A stretch of 64,000 nucleotides of DNA from Salegentibacter agarivorans (lineage in GTDB: Bacteria; Bacteroidota; Bacteroidia; Flavobacteriales; Flavobacteriaceae). The notes under the pieces are model-generated. The model searched no databases and was not told the DNA's origin. It was given only the letters and a program-made list of their open reading frames with translations. The position numbers and the translations under genes were made by a program. Of this stretch, positions 8,668 to 18,924 are shown one piece after another (within the stretch, counting starts at the first letter, position 1; each line of letters begins with the position of its first letter). The stretch lies in assembly GCF_900113135.1 (NCBI RefSeq), contig NZ_FOOH01000017.1, positions 1 through 64,000 of the forward strand, in the 5' to 3' direction.

Positions 8668-9444
8668 ATGGGTCATAAGTTAAAAGGAAAGTCGAGCGTG
8701 ATTACAGGTGGAGGAAGCGGTATAGGCAAAGCAATTTCAATGGAATTTGCGAGTGCCGGTGCCAATGTTTTTATTTTGGATTATAATGAAGAGACAGCAA
8801 AAAATACGGTAGAAGAAATTACTTTGGCCGGTGGTAAGGCAAGATTTTTTGGTTGTGATGTAACCAAAAAAGAACAGGTTGATAAAATAATGGTTGAGAT
8901 TGCCGCTGAATCATCAATTGATATTCTGGTAAATAACGCAGGTATTGCCCACGTAGGTAATGTAGAGAATACTAACGAAGAGGATTTAGATAGAATTTAT
9001 GAGGTTAATATCAAGGGTGTTTTTAACTGTTTAAAATCGGTTATTCCCTATATGAAATCAGCCAGGAAAGGCTGTATTATCAATATGGCGAGTATCGCTT
9101 CTGTAGTTGGAATTCAGGATCGTTTTGCCTATTCCATGTCTAAAGGTGCTGTACTTACCATGACTTACTCTATAGCAAAAGATTATATAGATTATGGTAT
9201 ACGCTGTAATAGTATTGCGCCCGCCAGGGTACATACCCCGTTTGTAGATGGTTTTATTACTAAAAACTACCCTGGGCAAGAACAAGAGATGTTTGAAAAA
9301 CTCTCCAAAACTCAACCTATAGGCCGTATGGGAAGTACTAAAGAAGTGGCAAATCTTGCCCTTTACCTGGCTTCAGATGATGCAGCATTTACAACAGGAA
9401 CCAACTTTCCAATAGACGGAGGTTTTATAAAATTACAAGGATAA
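8668..9444 (+). CDS. SDR-family 2-keto-3-deoxy-L-fuconate dehydrogenase (probable)
   Basis: The 258-residue short-chain dehydrogenase has the Rossmann motif TGGGSGIG near residue 15, NNAG near 90, and the Ser-Tyr-Lys set with YSMSK. The stretch NSIAPARVHTPFVDGF resembles the DHRS6/2-keto-3-deoxy-L-fuconate dehydrogenase subgroup rather than the L-fucose dehydrogenase encoded later in the operon. The predicted reaction is NAD-dependent oxidation of 2-keto-3-deoxy-L-fuconate to 2,4-diketo-3-deoxy-L-fuconate, which the FAH-family enzyme at 11243 would then cleave. The SDR assignment is secure. The substrate follows from the motif and the operon. Confidence 0.85.
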   Translation: MGHKLKGKSSVITGGGSGIGKAISMEFASAGANVFILDYNEETAKNTVEEITLAGGKARFFGCDVTKKEQVDKIMVEIAAESSIDILVNNAGIAHVGNVENTNEEDLDRIYEVNIKGVFNCLKSVIPYMKSARKGCIINMASIASVVGIQDRFAYSMSKGAVLTMTYSIAKDYIDYGIRCNSIAPARVHTPFVDGFITKNYPGQEQEMFEKLSKTQPIGRMGSTKEVANLALYLASDDAAFTTGTNFPIDGGFIKLQG

Positions 9445-9456
9445 TATATTGTAGAT

Positions 9457-11232
9457 ATGAAAAAAGTATTAATAGCTCTTAGTATTTTAATCGGCTTGCA
9501 GGGATATACACAATCTCCCGAAGAAAAAGCTATAAATGAGCATGGCTATCCAGAATGGTTTAAGGAAGCAAAACTCGGTATTTTTATTCATTGGGGCTTG
9601 TATTCAGTACCGGCTTATGGGGGTAAAGAGTCTTATGCCGAATGGTTCTTGAGAGGAATGCAAACCAATGATAGTTTACGTAACGCTTTTGTAGATGAGC
9701 ATTACGGAACTAACTTCACTTATAAAGATTTTGCAGGTGAGTTTAAAGCAGAACTCTTTGATCCCCAAGAATGGGCTGAAATTTTTAAAGAAGCCGGTGC
9801 TAAATATGTGGTGTTGGTTTCTAAACATCACGATGGCTATACCCTATGGCCAAGTAAATTTAACCGAAACTGGAATAGTGTCGATACCGGCCCAAAACGT
9901 GATATTGTAGGAGAATTAACAGAAGCCGTTAGGGACGAGGACCTTAAAATGGGGTTATATTACTCTCTAGCCGAATGGAACCACCCTTTACACCGCTGGT
10001 ATACAGATCCGCACGATAGTATTGGACGATATGTTGAAGAATATATGGTGCCGCAGTTTAAAGAATTGGTAAAGGAATATAAACCTACATTGATTTTTTC
10101 TGATGGTGAATGGTACAATACAGCCGAGCAATGGCAAGCTCCACAGCTTATAAATTGGTATTATGAAACAGTAGGAAAAGATGCCATAGTGAATAATCGT
10201 TGGGGCCATGGCCTTGATGTTGGTTTTTTAACCCCGGAATATAGTTCAGGAATTGTAGAAACCGAAAGACCCTGGGCAGAGGTAAGAGGAATTGGCCGTA
10301 GTTTTGGCTTAAACCGAAGTGAAAATTTAGAAGCCTACGGAACCGGAAAAGAACTCATTGAACGGTTTGTGCAAACCGTTGCCAATGGTGGTGGAATGAT
10401 CTTGAATGTTGGCCCAAGGGCCGATGGGCAAATTCCTATGATTCAACAGGAACGTTTAAAACAGTTGGGAACCTGGTTGGATATTAATGGAGAAGCTATT
10501 TATGGTGCTGAAGCCCATACAATAACCGGAGAAGAAAAAGAAGTTAGTTTACAAAAAGTAGATAGTGTAATTAACTTTAACTGGGTAAGAAATTCACCTT
10601 TAAAAGGAATACGTGAAGACGATTTTCAGGCAACCTGGGAAGGCTTTATTGTAGCGCCAAAAACAGGGAAATATACTTTTGAAATTGAAGTAGATGATGA
10701 GGCTATGGTGCAAATTGATGGCAAAACCATTATTAATAGTAATTATACAGCACCCGATAATGAAGCTGAGGTTATGGGAGCCAATACCGGGACTTCAGAT
10801 AAAGGCACAATTCGTTTAAAGGCCAACGAGCGCACTCCAATTAAAATTAATTACCGCGAGAAAAAGCAAAACGCCAAGATTAAATTGTTTTGGAGCACGG
10901 CTAACACTGAAAAGGAGCTAGTTCCTTCTAAGGCATTTTTTATTGATAAAAATGGGCAGGAAAAAGGTTTACAAGCGCAATTCATTTCTTTAAAAACCTA
11001 TTTAAGTTATACAAAGAATAACGATGCTTTATATGCTATAAGTTATGAATGGCCAGATGATGAGTTGGCGTTGGAAATAGACAAACCTGCTAAGGGTACA
11101 AAAGTTCATTTGTTGGGCTTAGATAGGGAATTACCCTGGACATACAGCAACAATACATTAATTATAGATACATCAGGTATTAAATATGGCGAATTACCCG
11201 GTCACGATGCCTGGACTTTTAAAATTCAGTAA
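9457..11232 (+). CDS. Secreted alpha-L-fucosidase, GH29, with PA14 domain
   Basis: The 591-residue protein carries a signal peptide (MKKVLIALSILIGLQGYTQ). A GH29 barrel follows, with KLGIFIHWGLYSVPAYG, VSKHHDGYTLW and LIFSDGEW, where Asp216 is the likely nucleophile. After the barrel, about residues 370-490 form a PA14-like beta-barrel (FEIEVDDEAMVQIDGKTI), which in other glycosidases shapes the active site or binds sugar. A final domain of about 100 residues follows. It is 12 bp from the upstream gene and 10 bp from the downstream gene, so it is co-transcribed. The PA14 module separates it from the simpler GH29 at 7347, suggesting another linkage preference. Confidence 0.92.
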   Translation: MKKVLIALSILIGLQGYTQSPEEKAINEHGYPEWFKEAKLGIFIHWGLYSVPAYGGKESYAEWFLRGMQTNDSLRNAFVDEHYGTNFTYKDFAGEFKAELFDPQEWAEIFKEAGAKYVVLVSKHHDGYTLWPSKFNRNWNSVDTGPKRDIVGELTEAVRDEDLKMGLYYSLAEWNHPLHRWYTDPHDSIGRYVEEYMVPQFKELVKEYKPTLIFSDGEWYNTAEQWQAPQLINWYYETVGKDAIVNNRWGHGLDVGFLTPEYSSGIVETERPWAEVRGIGRSFGLNRSENLEAYGTGKELIERFVQTVANGGGMILNVGPRADGQIPMIQQERLKQLGTWLDINGEAIYGAEAHTITGEEKEVSLQKVDSVINFNWVRNSPLKGIREDDFQATWEGFIVAPKTGKYTFEIEVDDEAMVQIDGKTIINSNYTAPDNEAEVMGANTGTSDKGTIRLKANERTPIKINYREKKQNAKIKLFWSTANTEKELVPSKAFFIDKNGQEKGLQAQFISLKTYLSYTKNNDALYAISYEWPDDELALEIDKPAKGTKVHLLGLDRELPWTYSNNTLIIDTSGIKYGELPGHDAWTFKIQ

Positions 11233-11242
11233 AAAATAGATT

Positions 11243-12100
11243 ATGAAATTAATACGATTTGGAGCTCCCGGACAGGAAAAACCGGGAATTGAATTAGAAA
11301 CAGGAAAAAGAATAGATGTTTCGGCATTTGGAAAAGATTATACCGAAGATTTTTTTGCCGAAAACGGTCTGGAAGATCTTAAAAACTGGCTAGCAGAAAA
11401 TAAAGATAATTGCCCTGAAATAGATTTACAAGAACGTTTGGGAGCACCGGTTAAACGTCCTTCCAAATTGGTTTGTATTGGTTTAAACTATGCAAAACAC
11501 GCCGAAGAAAGCGGTATGGAGGTGCCATCAGAGCCCGTTATATTTTTTAAAGCAAGTAGCGCTATTGTAGGGCCTAATGACGATGTAATTATTCCTAAAG
11601 ACAGCCAAAAGACCGACTGGGAAGTAGAATTGGGGGTTGTAATTGGTAAAAAGGCCAGTTATGTTTCTGAAGAGGAAGCCATGGATTATGTGGCCGGCTA
11701 TGTTTTGCATAATGATTATAGCGAGCGTGAATTTCAATTAGAGCGTTTAGGGCAATGGGTTAAGGGAAAAAGCTGTGATACGTTTGCACCCTTAGGACCA
11801 TTTTTGGCTACTAAAGATGAAATTCCAAATCCGCATAACCTTAATTTATGGCTAAAACTAAATGGTGAGATTAAGCAGCAAAGCAACACTTCAGATTTTG
11901 TTTTTAACATACCTCAGGTAATTAGCTATGTAAGTCAGTTTATGAGTTTATTGCCTGGAGATATTATTTCTACCGGAACTCCATTTGGGGTAGGTATGGG
12001 TTTAAAACCACAGCGCTACCTTAAACCCGGGGATGTAGTAGAATTGGGTATAGAAGGTCTTGGGACTTCTAAACAAGTGGCAAAAGCTTATAGAGAATAG
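11243..12100 (+). CDS. Fumarylacetoacetate hydrolase-family enzyme, probable 2,4-diketo-3-deoxy-L-fuconate hydrolase
   Basis: The 285-residue protein shows the FAH fold signatures: KLVCIGLNYAKHAEESG, PVIFFKASSAIVGP, the metal-binding DWEVELGVVIGKKA and the closing DIISTGTPFGVGMG. Family members of this subgroup hydrolyse 2,4-diketo-3-deoxy-L-fuconate to pyruvate and L-lactate, or act on similar diketo acids, using Mg2+ or Mn2+. Ureidoglycolate lyase is the alternative name often given to such sequences. The neighbouring fuconolactonase, SDR dehydrogenases and lactate dehydrogenase argue strongly for the fucose role. Confidence 0.88.
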   Translation: MKLIRFGAPGQEKPGIELETGKRIDVSAFGKDYTEDFFAENGLEDLKNWLAENKDNCPEIDLQERLGAPVKRPSKLVCIGLNYAKHAEESGMEVPSEPVIFFKASSAIVGPNDDVIIPKDSQKTDWEVELGVVIGKKASYVSEEEAMDYVAGYVLHNDYSEREFQLERLGQWVKGKSCDTFAPLGPFLATKDEIPNPHNLNLWLKLNGEIKQQSNTSDFVFNIPQVISYVSQFMSLLPGDIISTGTPFGVGMGLKPQRYLKPGDVVELGIEGLGTSKQVAKAYRE

Positions 12101-12103
12101 GCA

Positions 12104-12928
12104 ATGAGAATAGATAGCCATCAGCATTTTTGGAAGTTTGGGAAGGAGAAAGATGCCTGGATTCCCGATGAGATGTCGGTAATTAGGAAAGATTTTTTTC
12201 CTGAAAACCTAAAGCCTATTCTGGAAAGAAATAAGGTGGATGGTTGTGTGGCGGTGCAAGCTGCTCCCACTGAAAATGAGACCAAATTTTTGCTGAATCT
12301 GGCTAAAGAATATGAGTTTATAAAAGGAGTTGTAGGTTGGGTTGATTTTACTGGCGATAATCTTGAGGAACGCCTCGCACATTTTTCAAAAGACCCTAAA
12401 TTTAAAGGAGTTCGGCATTTATTACAGGCTAAACCGGCTAGTTATATGCTTCAACCCAAATTTTTGAAGGGAATGGAAGTTTTTGGGAATTTCAACCTAA
12501 CCTACGATCTTTTGGTTTTGGAAAATCAGTTGGCCAATACTATTGAATTGGTTTCTAATTTTCCAAACCAAAAGTTTGTTTTAAATCACCTCGCTAAACC
12601 TAATGTTTCAAAGGGAATTTCTAAAAACTGGAAAGAATTAATAACAAAACTGGCAGATAAAAAGAATGTGTCTTGTAAGCTTTCCGGTCTATTAACCGAA
12701 ACTGAGAGTTTTAATTGGAAACCCGAAGATTTTTATCCTTTTTTTGACTTTGCTTTGGAGGTTTTTGGACCCGATAGATTAATGTTTGGATCTGATTGGC
12801 CGGTTTCTTTGGCAGCCGGACAATATTCTGATACTGTTAATATTACTGAGGATTTTCTTAAAACTAGAAACGAAATCGTTTTAGAAAAAATAATGGGGCT
12901 TAACGCAATTAATTTTTACCAATTATGA
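12104..12928 (+). CDS. Amidohydrolase-family L-fuconolactonase (probable)
   Basis: The 274-residue TIM-barrel amidohydrolase starts with the metal-binding DSHQHFWKF and shows DGCVAVQA, KFVLNHLAKP and the closing RLMFGSDWPVS, the pattern of the COG3618 lactonases. These hydrolyse L-fucono-1,5-lactone and related sugar lactones to the open acids. It follows the FAH-family gene by 3 bp and its stop overlaps the GH95 start by 4 bp, a sign of translational coupling. It has no signal peptide, so it acts in the cytoplasm. Confidence 0.9.
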   Translation: MRIDSHQHFWKFGKEKDAWIPDEMSVIRKDFFPENLKPILERNKVDGCVAVQAAPTENETKFLLNLAKEYEFIKGVVGWVDFTGDNLEERLAHFSKDPKFKGVRHLLQAKPASYMLQPKFLKGMEVFGNFNLTYDLLVLENQLANTIELVSNFPNQKFVLNHLAKPNVSKGISKNWKELITKLADKKNVSCKLSGLLTETESFNWKPEDFYPFFDFALEVFGPDRLMFGSDWPVSLAAGQYSDTVNITEDFLKTRNEIVLEKIMGLNAINFYQL

Positions 12929-15306
12929 TCAAAAAATCATTGCTTTTAATTCTGGTACTCGGGCTTGGATGTTCGGCTCCTAAAGAGAAAAAAGAAGATA
13001 AGGAAGAAGTAAACGAACATGTATTATGGTATGCGCAGCCTGCATCAGACTGGATGGAGGCACTGCCCATAGGGAATGGTAGGGTGGGAGCAATGATTTT
13101 TGGGAACTCGAAGAATGAGCGAATTCAATTAAATGAAGATTCGCTTTGGCCTGGTGGCCCTGATTGGGGCGATTCAAAAGGAAGCCCGGAAGATTTAGAG
13201 GAAATAAGGCAGTTAATTTTAACTGGAAAGACCAGTAAGGCCGATAAAGAAATTATAGATAGGTTTTCGAATAAAGATATTGTGAAATCCCATCAAACTA
13301 TGGGAGATGTTTATTTGGATTTTGAACATGCCGGAGACATTGAGAATTATAAACGAAGCCTTAGCTTGAATGATGCTTTGGCAGAGGTGAGCTATACTAT
13401 AGACGGCGAGCAATATCATCGTAAAATTTTTGCAACCGCAGCAGATGATGCCATTATAATTCAATTAAGTACAACGGCAGAAGCAGGATTAAATTTTAGT
13501 GTGAACTTAGACCGACCAGAAGATGAAGGGCATAGAACAGTGGAAGTAAGTCACCCTGCCGAGAACCAAATTTCCATGTTAGGTGAAATTACCCAGATGG
13601 GTGCCGTAAAAAATTCAAAACCAAAACCATTGGATTATGGGGTTAAATTTGAAACTTTACTCCAGGCTGAAACAGATTCCGGAAAGGTTTATTCAGATGC
13701 TTCCGGCTTAAAAATAGAAGGTGCTAAAGAAGTTACCTTGTATTTGGTAGCTAATACTTCCTTTTATACTGAAGATTTTCAGCAGAAAAATAGACTGGCA
13801 TTAGAGAAGCTTAGTAAAAAAACTGTTGAGGAATTATTAGAATCGCACAAAAAAGATTACCAGGAATTATTTACACGAGTAGACTTTTCCCTTGAAGCAG
13901 CAGTTAATGACAGCGTACCTACCAATAAACGACTGGAGGCTTTTAAGAAAGGAAAGGAAGACCGGGCACTAATTACCGACTTGTTCCAGTATGGTAGGTA
14001 TTTGCTAATCTCTTCTTCCAGGCCCGGCACAAACCCGGCCAATTTACAGGGGTTATGGAACCAAAATATTGCCGCCCCCTGGAATGCCGATTATCACTTA
14101 AATGTAAATTTACAAATGAATTACTGGCCAGCAGAAGTCACCAACCTAAGTGAACTTCACGAGCCTTTATTTGACTATACTAAAGGTTTGGTTGAGCGGG
14201 GAAAAAACACGGCGAGAGAACAATATGGTTTAGAAGGAGCGGTGCTTCATAATGCTTCAGATCTATGGGGCGCACCTTATATGCAGGCTCGTGAAGCTTA
14301 TTGGGGCAGTTGGATTCACGGCGGCGGATGGCTTGCACAACACTTTTGGCAACATTACCTATTCACTCAGGATAAAGAGTTTCTTAAAACTACCGCTTAT
14401 CCCGTTCTAAAGGAGTTTGCTACATTTTATGCCGGCTGGTTGGTTAAAGATGAAAAAACTGGAAGTTTTGTTTCTTTCCCGGAAACTTCTCCCGAAAATT
14501 CTTACATCAATGAGCAGGGAGAAAGAGTTGCACTTTCTTATGGTAGTGCTATGGGGCATCAAATAATCGCCGAAGTATTTGATAACACCTTAAAAGCTGC
14601 AGAAATTCTAGATATAGAAGATGCTATTTTAGGAGAAATAGAAGAAAAAAGAAACAAATTAACCCCAGGGTTAAAATTAGGACCTGACGGTAGGATCTTA
14701 GAATGGACTGAGCCTTACGAGGAACCTGAAAAGGGACATAGACACCTTTCACATTTATACGCGCTTCATCCTGGTTCAGGAATTACTGAGGCCGATTCCA
14801 ATTTATTTGTAGGTGCTCAAAAATCTATTGATTATAGATTAAAACATGGGGGTGCAGGAACCGGTTGGAGTAGGGCCTGGATGATAAACTTTAATGCGCG
14901 ATTATTTGATGCTGAAGCTGCAAGGGAAAACATTCATAAGTTTTTTGAAATTTCCCTGGCAGATAATTTATTCGATTTACATCCTCCTTTCCAAATTGAT
15001 GGAAATTTTGGCTATACCGCTGGTATTGCTGAGATGCTATTACAATCTCATGAAGGTTTTCTACGAATATTACCAGCTTTACCGGAGGCCTGGGAGCAAG
15101 GACATATTAAAGGTTTAAAAGCAAGAGGTGATATAGGTGTCGATATACATTGGGAACTGGGTAGATTAAAGCAACTTACTTTAAGAACAAACAAAAAACA
15201 ACAGGTTAAAGTAAAATATGGCCAGGAAGAAATCAAAATTAAACTTCCCAGTAATAATCAAGAAGTAATATTGAATTCAGAATTAAAAATAATCCGTGAT
15301 TTATGA
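12925..15306 (+). CDS. GH95 alpha-L-fucosidase, lipoprotein
   Basis: The 793-residue protein has a lipobox at Cys16 (LVLGLGCSAPKE), so it is membrane anchored. GH95 features are the N-terminal WMEALPIGNGRVGAM and QLNEDSLWPGGP, the central SSSRPGTNPANLQGLWN and the (alpha/alpha)6 segment ending with DGNFGYTAGIAEMLLQS. The length is usual for the family. GH95 enzymes are inverting, mostly alpha-1,2-fucosidases, and some act on alpha-L-galactosides. It overlaps the preceding and following genes by 4 bp each. Together with three GH29 enzymes it broadens the set of fucosyl linkages handled. Confidence 0.93.
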   Translation: MIKKSLLLILVLGLGCSAPKEKKEDKEEVNEHVLWYAQPASDWMEALPIGNGRVGAMIFGNSKNERIQLNEDSLWPGGPDWGDSKGSPEDLEEIRQLILTGKTSKADKEIIDRFSNKDIVKSHQTMGDVYLDFEHAGDIENYKRSLSLNDALAEVSYTIDGEQYHRKIFATAADDAIIIQLSTTAEAGLNFSVNLDRPEDEGHRTVEVSHPAENQISMLGEITQMGAVKNSKPKPLDYGVKFETLLQAETDSGKVYSDASGLKIEGAKEVTLYLVANTSFYTEDFQQKNRLALEKLSKKTVEELLESHKKDYQELFTRVDFSLEAAVNDSVPTNKRLEAFKKGKEDRALITDLFQYGRYLLISSSRPGTNPANLQGLWNQNIAAPWNADYHLNVNLQMNYWPAEVTNLSELHEPLFDYTKGLVERGKNTAREQYGLEGAVLHNASDLWGAPYMQAREAYWGSWIHGGGWLAQHFWQHYLFTQDKEFLKTTAYPVLKEFATFYAGWLVKDEKTGSFVSFPETSPENSYINEQGERVALSYGSAMGHQIIAEVFDNTLKAAEILDIEDAILGEIEEKRNKLTPGLKLGPDGRILEWTEPYEEPEKGHRHLSHLYALHPGSGITEADSNLFVGAQKSIDYRLKHGGAGTGWSRAWMINFNARLFDAEAARENIHKFFEISLADNLFDLHPPFQIDGNFGYTAGIAEMLLQSHEGFLRILPALPEAWEQGHIKGLKARGDIGVDIHWELGRLKQLTLRTNKKQQVKVKYGQEEIKIKLPSNNQEVILNSELKIIRDL

Positions 15307-16823
15307 AAAACCTCTATTTTATATTTTTTTACATTCTATTTATCATTTTTTCGACTTTAAATGCTCAGGAACAAAAACCGAATGTGGTTTTGTTTCTTGT
15401 AGATGATATGGGCTGGCAAGATACTTCGGTTCCATTTTGGACAGAAGAAACAGCATTTAATAAACTTTATCATACTCCAAATATGGAACGTCTGGCAAAG
15501 AAGGGAACTAAATTCACCCAGGCCTATGCAACTCCTATTTGTTCTCCTTCAAGAGTAAGTATTTTAACAGGAGCCAATGCAGCAAGGCATCGAGTTACAA
15601 ATTGGACTTTAGATAAAAACGAGTCTAAAGATGCTGCCGATGAACACCTTGAGTTTCCAAGATGGAATATGAATGGAATTTCCAATAACGAAGATATTCC
15701 TAATTCTTTTGTGGCAAATACTTTACCTGAGCTTTTAAAAATGAACGGTTACTATACTATTCACGCAGGGAAAGCGCATTTAGGAGCTAAAAATACACCG
15801 GGTGAAAATCCTTTAAATTTAGGTTTTGACGTAAATATTACGGGTCACGCCGCCGGGGCACCGGAGAGTTTTTTAGGAACAGAAAATTTTGGGAATGGAA
15901 AAGCCGGCAAGTCAGAGTGGGCCGTACCCGGTTTGGAAGAGTATCACGGTAAAGATATTTTTTTAACCGAAGCTATTACGCGTGAAGCATTGCAAAGTTT
16001 AGATGAGGTGGTTGGTAAAAAGCCTTTCTTTTTACATATGTCACATTATGCCGTGCACGTACCTATTATGGCTGATGAGCGTTTTTATCAGAAATATCTT
16101 GATACAGGTCTGGATAAGACTGAAGCTAAATACGCTTCTATGGTTGAAGGAATGGATAAGAGTTTGGGGGATATTATGGATTATCTGGAAGAAAATAATT
16201 TAGAAGAAAATACGATTATTCTTTTTATGTCAGACAATGGCGGGTTAAGTGCACATGCTCGTGGAGGAGAACCACATACGCATAATACCCCTTTAAACAG
16301 TGGTAAGGGTTCTGCCTATGAAGGAGGAATTAGGGTGCCTATGTTGGTCTACTGGCCTGAAAAAACCAAACCTGCATCCAGTATTGATGATTATGTTATA
16401 ATTGAAGACTTTTTTCCCAGTATCCTGGAAATGACCAAAAGCCATATACCTGCTTTAAAACAAAAAGTGGATGGCCAAAGTTTTGTGTCATTAATTGAAG
16501 AAAATAATCAATCTCGTAATCAACGTCCATTATTCTGGCATTACCCTAATAAATGGGGTGGTAGTGGTCCTGGAATTGCCACATTTAGTGCAATTAGAAA
16601 GGGAGATTATAAACTTATTTATTACCATAAAGATCGCCGTTTTGAATTATTCAATATTAGAAAAGACATTGGGGAAACCTCCAATATTTCAGAAACTCAT
16701 ACTAAAAAAACAAAGGAATTAGCTACAATTTTGAGTTTGTATCTAGAATCGGTTGATGGGCAAATGCCTTTAGATAAAAGAACCAATAAGAAAGTAGAAC
16801 TACCTATTAAAATATTTAAATAA
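15303..16823 (+). CDS. Secreted sulfatase (S1 family)
   Basis: The 506-residue protein has a signal peptide ending in LNAQ. The sulfatase N-terminal metal site is in VVLFLVDDMGWQDTS. The active-site motif CSPSR, with Cys80 the residue to be converted to formylglycine, is followed by VSILTG. The downstream IILFMSDNGG gives the second pair of metal ligands. The substrate cannot be read from these motifs, but its position between a GH95 and a GH29 fucosidase suggests it removes sulfate from a fucose-bearing glycan. A maturase (anSME) is not in the window and would act in trans. The start overlaps the GH95 stop by 4 bp. Confidence 0.92.
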   Translation: MKNLYFIFFYILFIIFSTLNAQEQKPNVVLFLVDDMGWQDTSVPFWTEETAFNKLYHTPNMERLAKKGTKFTQAYATPICSPSRVSILTGANAARHRVTNWTLDKNESKDAADEHLEFPRWNMNGISNNEDIPNSFVANTLPELLKMNGYYTIHAGKAHLGAKNTPGENPLNLGFDVNITGHAAGAPESFLGTENFGNGKAGKSEWAVPGLEEYHGKDIFLTEAITREALQSLDEVVGKKPFFLHMSHYAVHVPIMADERFYQKYLDTGLDKTEAKYASMVEGMDKSLGDIMDYLEENNLEENTIILFMSDNGGLSAHARGGEPHTHNTPLNSGKGSAYEGGIRVPMLVYWPEKTKPASSIDDYVIIEDFFPSILEMTKSHIPALKQKVDGQSFVSLIEENNQSRNQRPLFWHYPNKWGGSGPGIATFSAIRKGDYKLIYYHKDRRFELFNIRKDIGETSNISETHTKKTKELATILSLYLESVDGQMPLDKRTNKKVELPIKIFK

Positions 16824-18871
16824 TGAAAAAACCAATTTTTTTACTGCTGTTATTAGTATTAATCAGCTTGATTTCTTGCAAAGAAAAAGTAACTGAACCG
16901 GAAGCGGTAGGACCTGTTCCATCACAAAGGCAATTAGCCTGGCAGGATTTGGAATACTACGGTTTTGTTCATTTTAATATGAATACGTTTACCGATATGG
17001 AGTGGGGCGAAGGCGGCGAATCTCCAAAGAATTTTAACCCTACGAACCTCGATACAAGGCAATGGGCAAAAACCGCTAAAGATGCCGGGATGAAAGGAAT
17101 AATCTTAACGGCAAAACATCACGACGGATTTTGTCTTTGGCCAACAGAAACCACGGAGCATTCAGTTAAAAATTCTCCCTGGAAAAATGGCGAAGGAGAT
17201 GTAGTGAAAGAACTGGCAGAAGCCTGTAAGGAATTCGGACTAAAATTTGGCGTTTACTTATCACCATGGGATCGTAATCATCCTGAGTACGCCAGGGAAG
17301 AATATGTGAAAGTTTTTCATAAACAATTGGAGGAGCTTTTAACAAACTATGGACCTGTATTCGAGGTATGGTTTGATGGAGCGAATGGCGGGACCGGTTA
17401 TTATGGAGGTGCTAATGAAAACCGCAAAATTGACGACGCAACCTATTATGAGTGGGATAAAGTAACCAAAATAGTTAGGGAGCTTCAGCCTGAAGCAGTA
17501 ATTTTTAGTGGTGGGAATCCAGATGTGCGTTGGGTTGGCAACGAACATGGCTTTGCAGCTGAAACAAATTGGAGCCCATTTACCCCAGGGAGTGGAAATC
17601 TCCAAAATGGAGATGATGACGGGACACATTGGATTCCCGCAGAAGCTGATGTTTCCATTAGGCCGGGTTGGTATTATCACGCCAGGGAGGACCACCAGGT
17701 AAAAACATTGCCACATTTGTTGGATATCTATTATAAATCGGTTGGTAGAAATGCCTCACTTTTATTGAATTTGCCTGTGGATACCCGTGGTTTGGTGCAC
17801 GAAAATGATGTAGAACAGTTGATGAAGTTGCGGAAGCAGTTAGATAAAGATTTTGCAGAGAATTTAGTTGAAGATGCCAACGTAGTAGCTTCCTCAGAGG
17901 CAGGCTCTCATTATAGTGCTCAAAAGACTATTAATGGGGATACTAAGGCTTATTGGATGCCACAAAAGGAAACCATAAAGTCAAACATAACGATTGAGTT
18001 CGATGAGCTGCAGGAAGTTAACCGGTTTGTAGTTCAGGAATATATTGCTTTAGGACAGCGTGTGAAGTCTTTTACTTTAGAAGGGAAGATTAATGGAGAA
18101 TGGAAGGAAATAGCATCTGAGACTACCATAGGCTATAAGCGAATATTAAGGTTTGATCCTGTAGAAGTTTCTGCATTGCGTTTGAATATTACAGATGCTA
18201 AAGCACGACCTTTAATTTCAAATATTGAGGCTTATAAGGCACCTTTAATGATGGAAGCTCCAGAAATTGTACAGCATAAAGATGGTTTGATTAGCATTGA
18301 AAGCTATGATAAAAACCTGGAGCTTTATTATACCTTAAATGCAGAAGAGCCTAACAAGGATTCTAAACGATATTCTGAAGAATTTTTACTGCAGGATCCT
18401 ACCCGTGTAATAGCGGTAGCATATAACCCCGGAACTAATTCATATAGTGAAGTTTCCAACATTAGGCTGGATATACCCAAGAAGGATTGGAAAGTATTGA
18501 ATGAAAATGATGATGCAGGAAAAATTATTGATGCCGATGAAAATTCAGTATGGACAAAACAAGGGAAACTTCCGCAGGAGGTAATAGTAGACCTCGGTAA
18601 AACCTATAATTTAAAAGGATTTACTTATTTACCCCAACAAAGTAGATGGCCACAAGGTGTAATTGCAGATTATGAATTTATGCTTAGCGAAAATGGAAAA
18701 CAATGGAAGCAAGTAAGTGAAGGTGAATTTTCAAATATTAAAAATAATCCTATAGAACAGCTTATTGAATTTAAAACTACAAAGGCACGATATTTTAAAT
18801 TCATAGGACAACGAAGTGCTGATGATACAGAAGTTCTGGGAATTGCTGAAATAGGAGTAATTACAGAATGA
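16823..18871 (+). CDS. GH29 alpha-L-fucosidase lipoprotein with two F5/8-type modules
   Basis: The 682-residue lipoprotein (Cys19 in SLISCKEK) has a GH29 barrel (about 30-345) with AKHHDGFCLWPTETT and FEVWFDGANGG, where Asp185 is the likely nucleophile. The shape resembles the GH29 subgroup that prefers branched alpha-1,3/1,4-fucosides. An F5/8 type C-like module follows (about 350-470), then a short chitobiase/FN3-like segment around YYTLNAEEP (about 485-545) and a second F5/8-like module (about 550-682). Such modules bind galactosides and similar sugars. Its start codon overlaps the last base of the sulfatase stop codon. Confidence 0.91.
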   Translation: MKKPIFLLLLLVLISLISCKEKVTEPEAVGPVPSQRQLAWQDLEYYGFVHFNMNTFTDMEWGEGGESPKNFNPTNLDTRQWAKTAKDAGMKGIILTAKHHDGFCLWPTETTEHSVKNSPWKNGEGDVVKELAEACKEFGLKFGVYLSPWDRNHPEYAREEYVKVFHKQLEELLTNYGPVFEVWFDGANGGTGYYGGANENRKIDDATYYEWDKVTKIVRELQPEAVIFSGGNPDVRWVGNEHGFAAETNWSPFTPGSGNLQNGDDDGTHWIPAEADVSIRPGWYYHAREDHQVKTLPHLLDIYYKSVGRNASLLLNLPVDTRGLVHENDVEQLMKLRKQLDKDFAENLVEDANVVASSEAGSHYSAQKTINGDTKAYWMPQKETIKSNITIEFDELQEVNRFVVQEYIALGQRVKSFTLEGKINGEWKEIASETTIGYKRILRFDPVEVSALRLNITDAKARPLISNIEAYKAPLMMEAPEIVQHKDGLISIESYDKNLELYYTLNAEEPNKDSKRYSEEFLLQDPTRVIAVAYNPGTNSYSEVSNIRLDIPKKDWKVLNENDDAGKIIDADENSVWTKQGKLPQEVIVDLGKTYNLKGFTYLPQQSRWPQGVIADYEFMLSENGKQWKQVSEGEFSNIKNNPIEQLIEFKTTKARYFKFIGQRSADDTEVLGIAEIGVITE

Positions 18872-18924
18872 TAAGATTTTCAAAAATTAGAATAAGAATA
18901 TAGATTTAAAGAAAAATTCCTCAT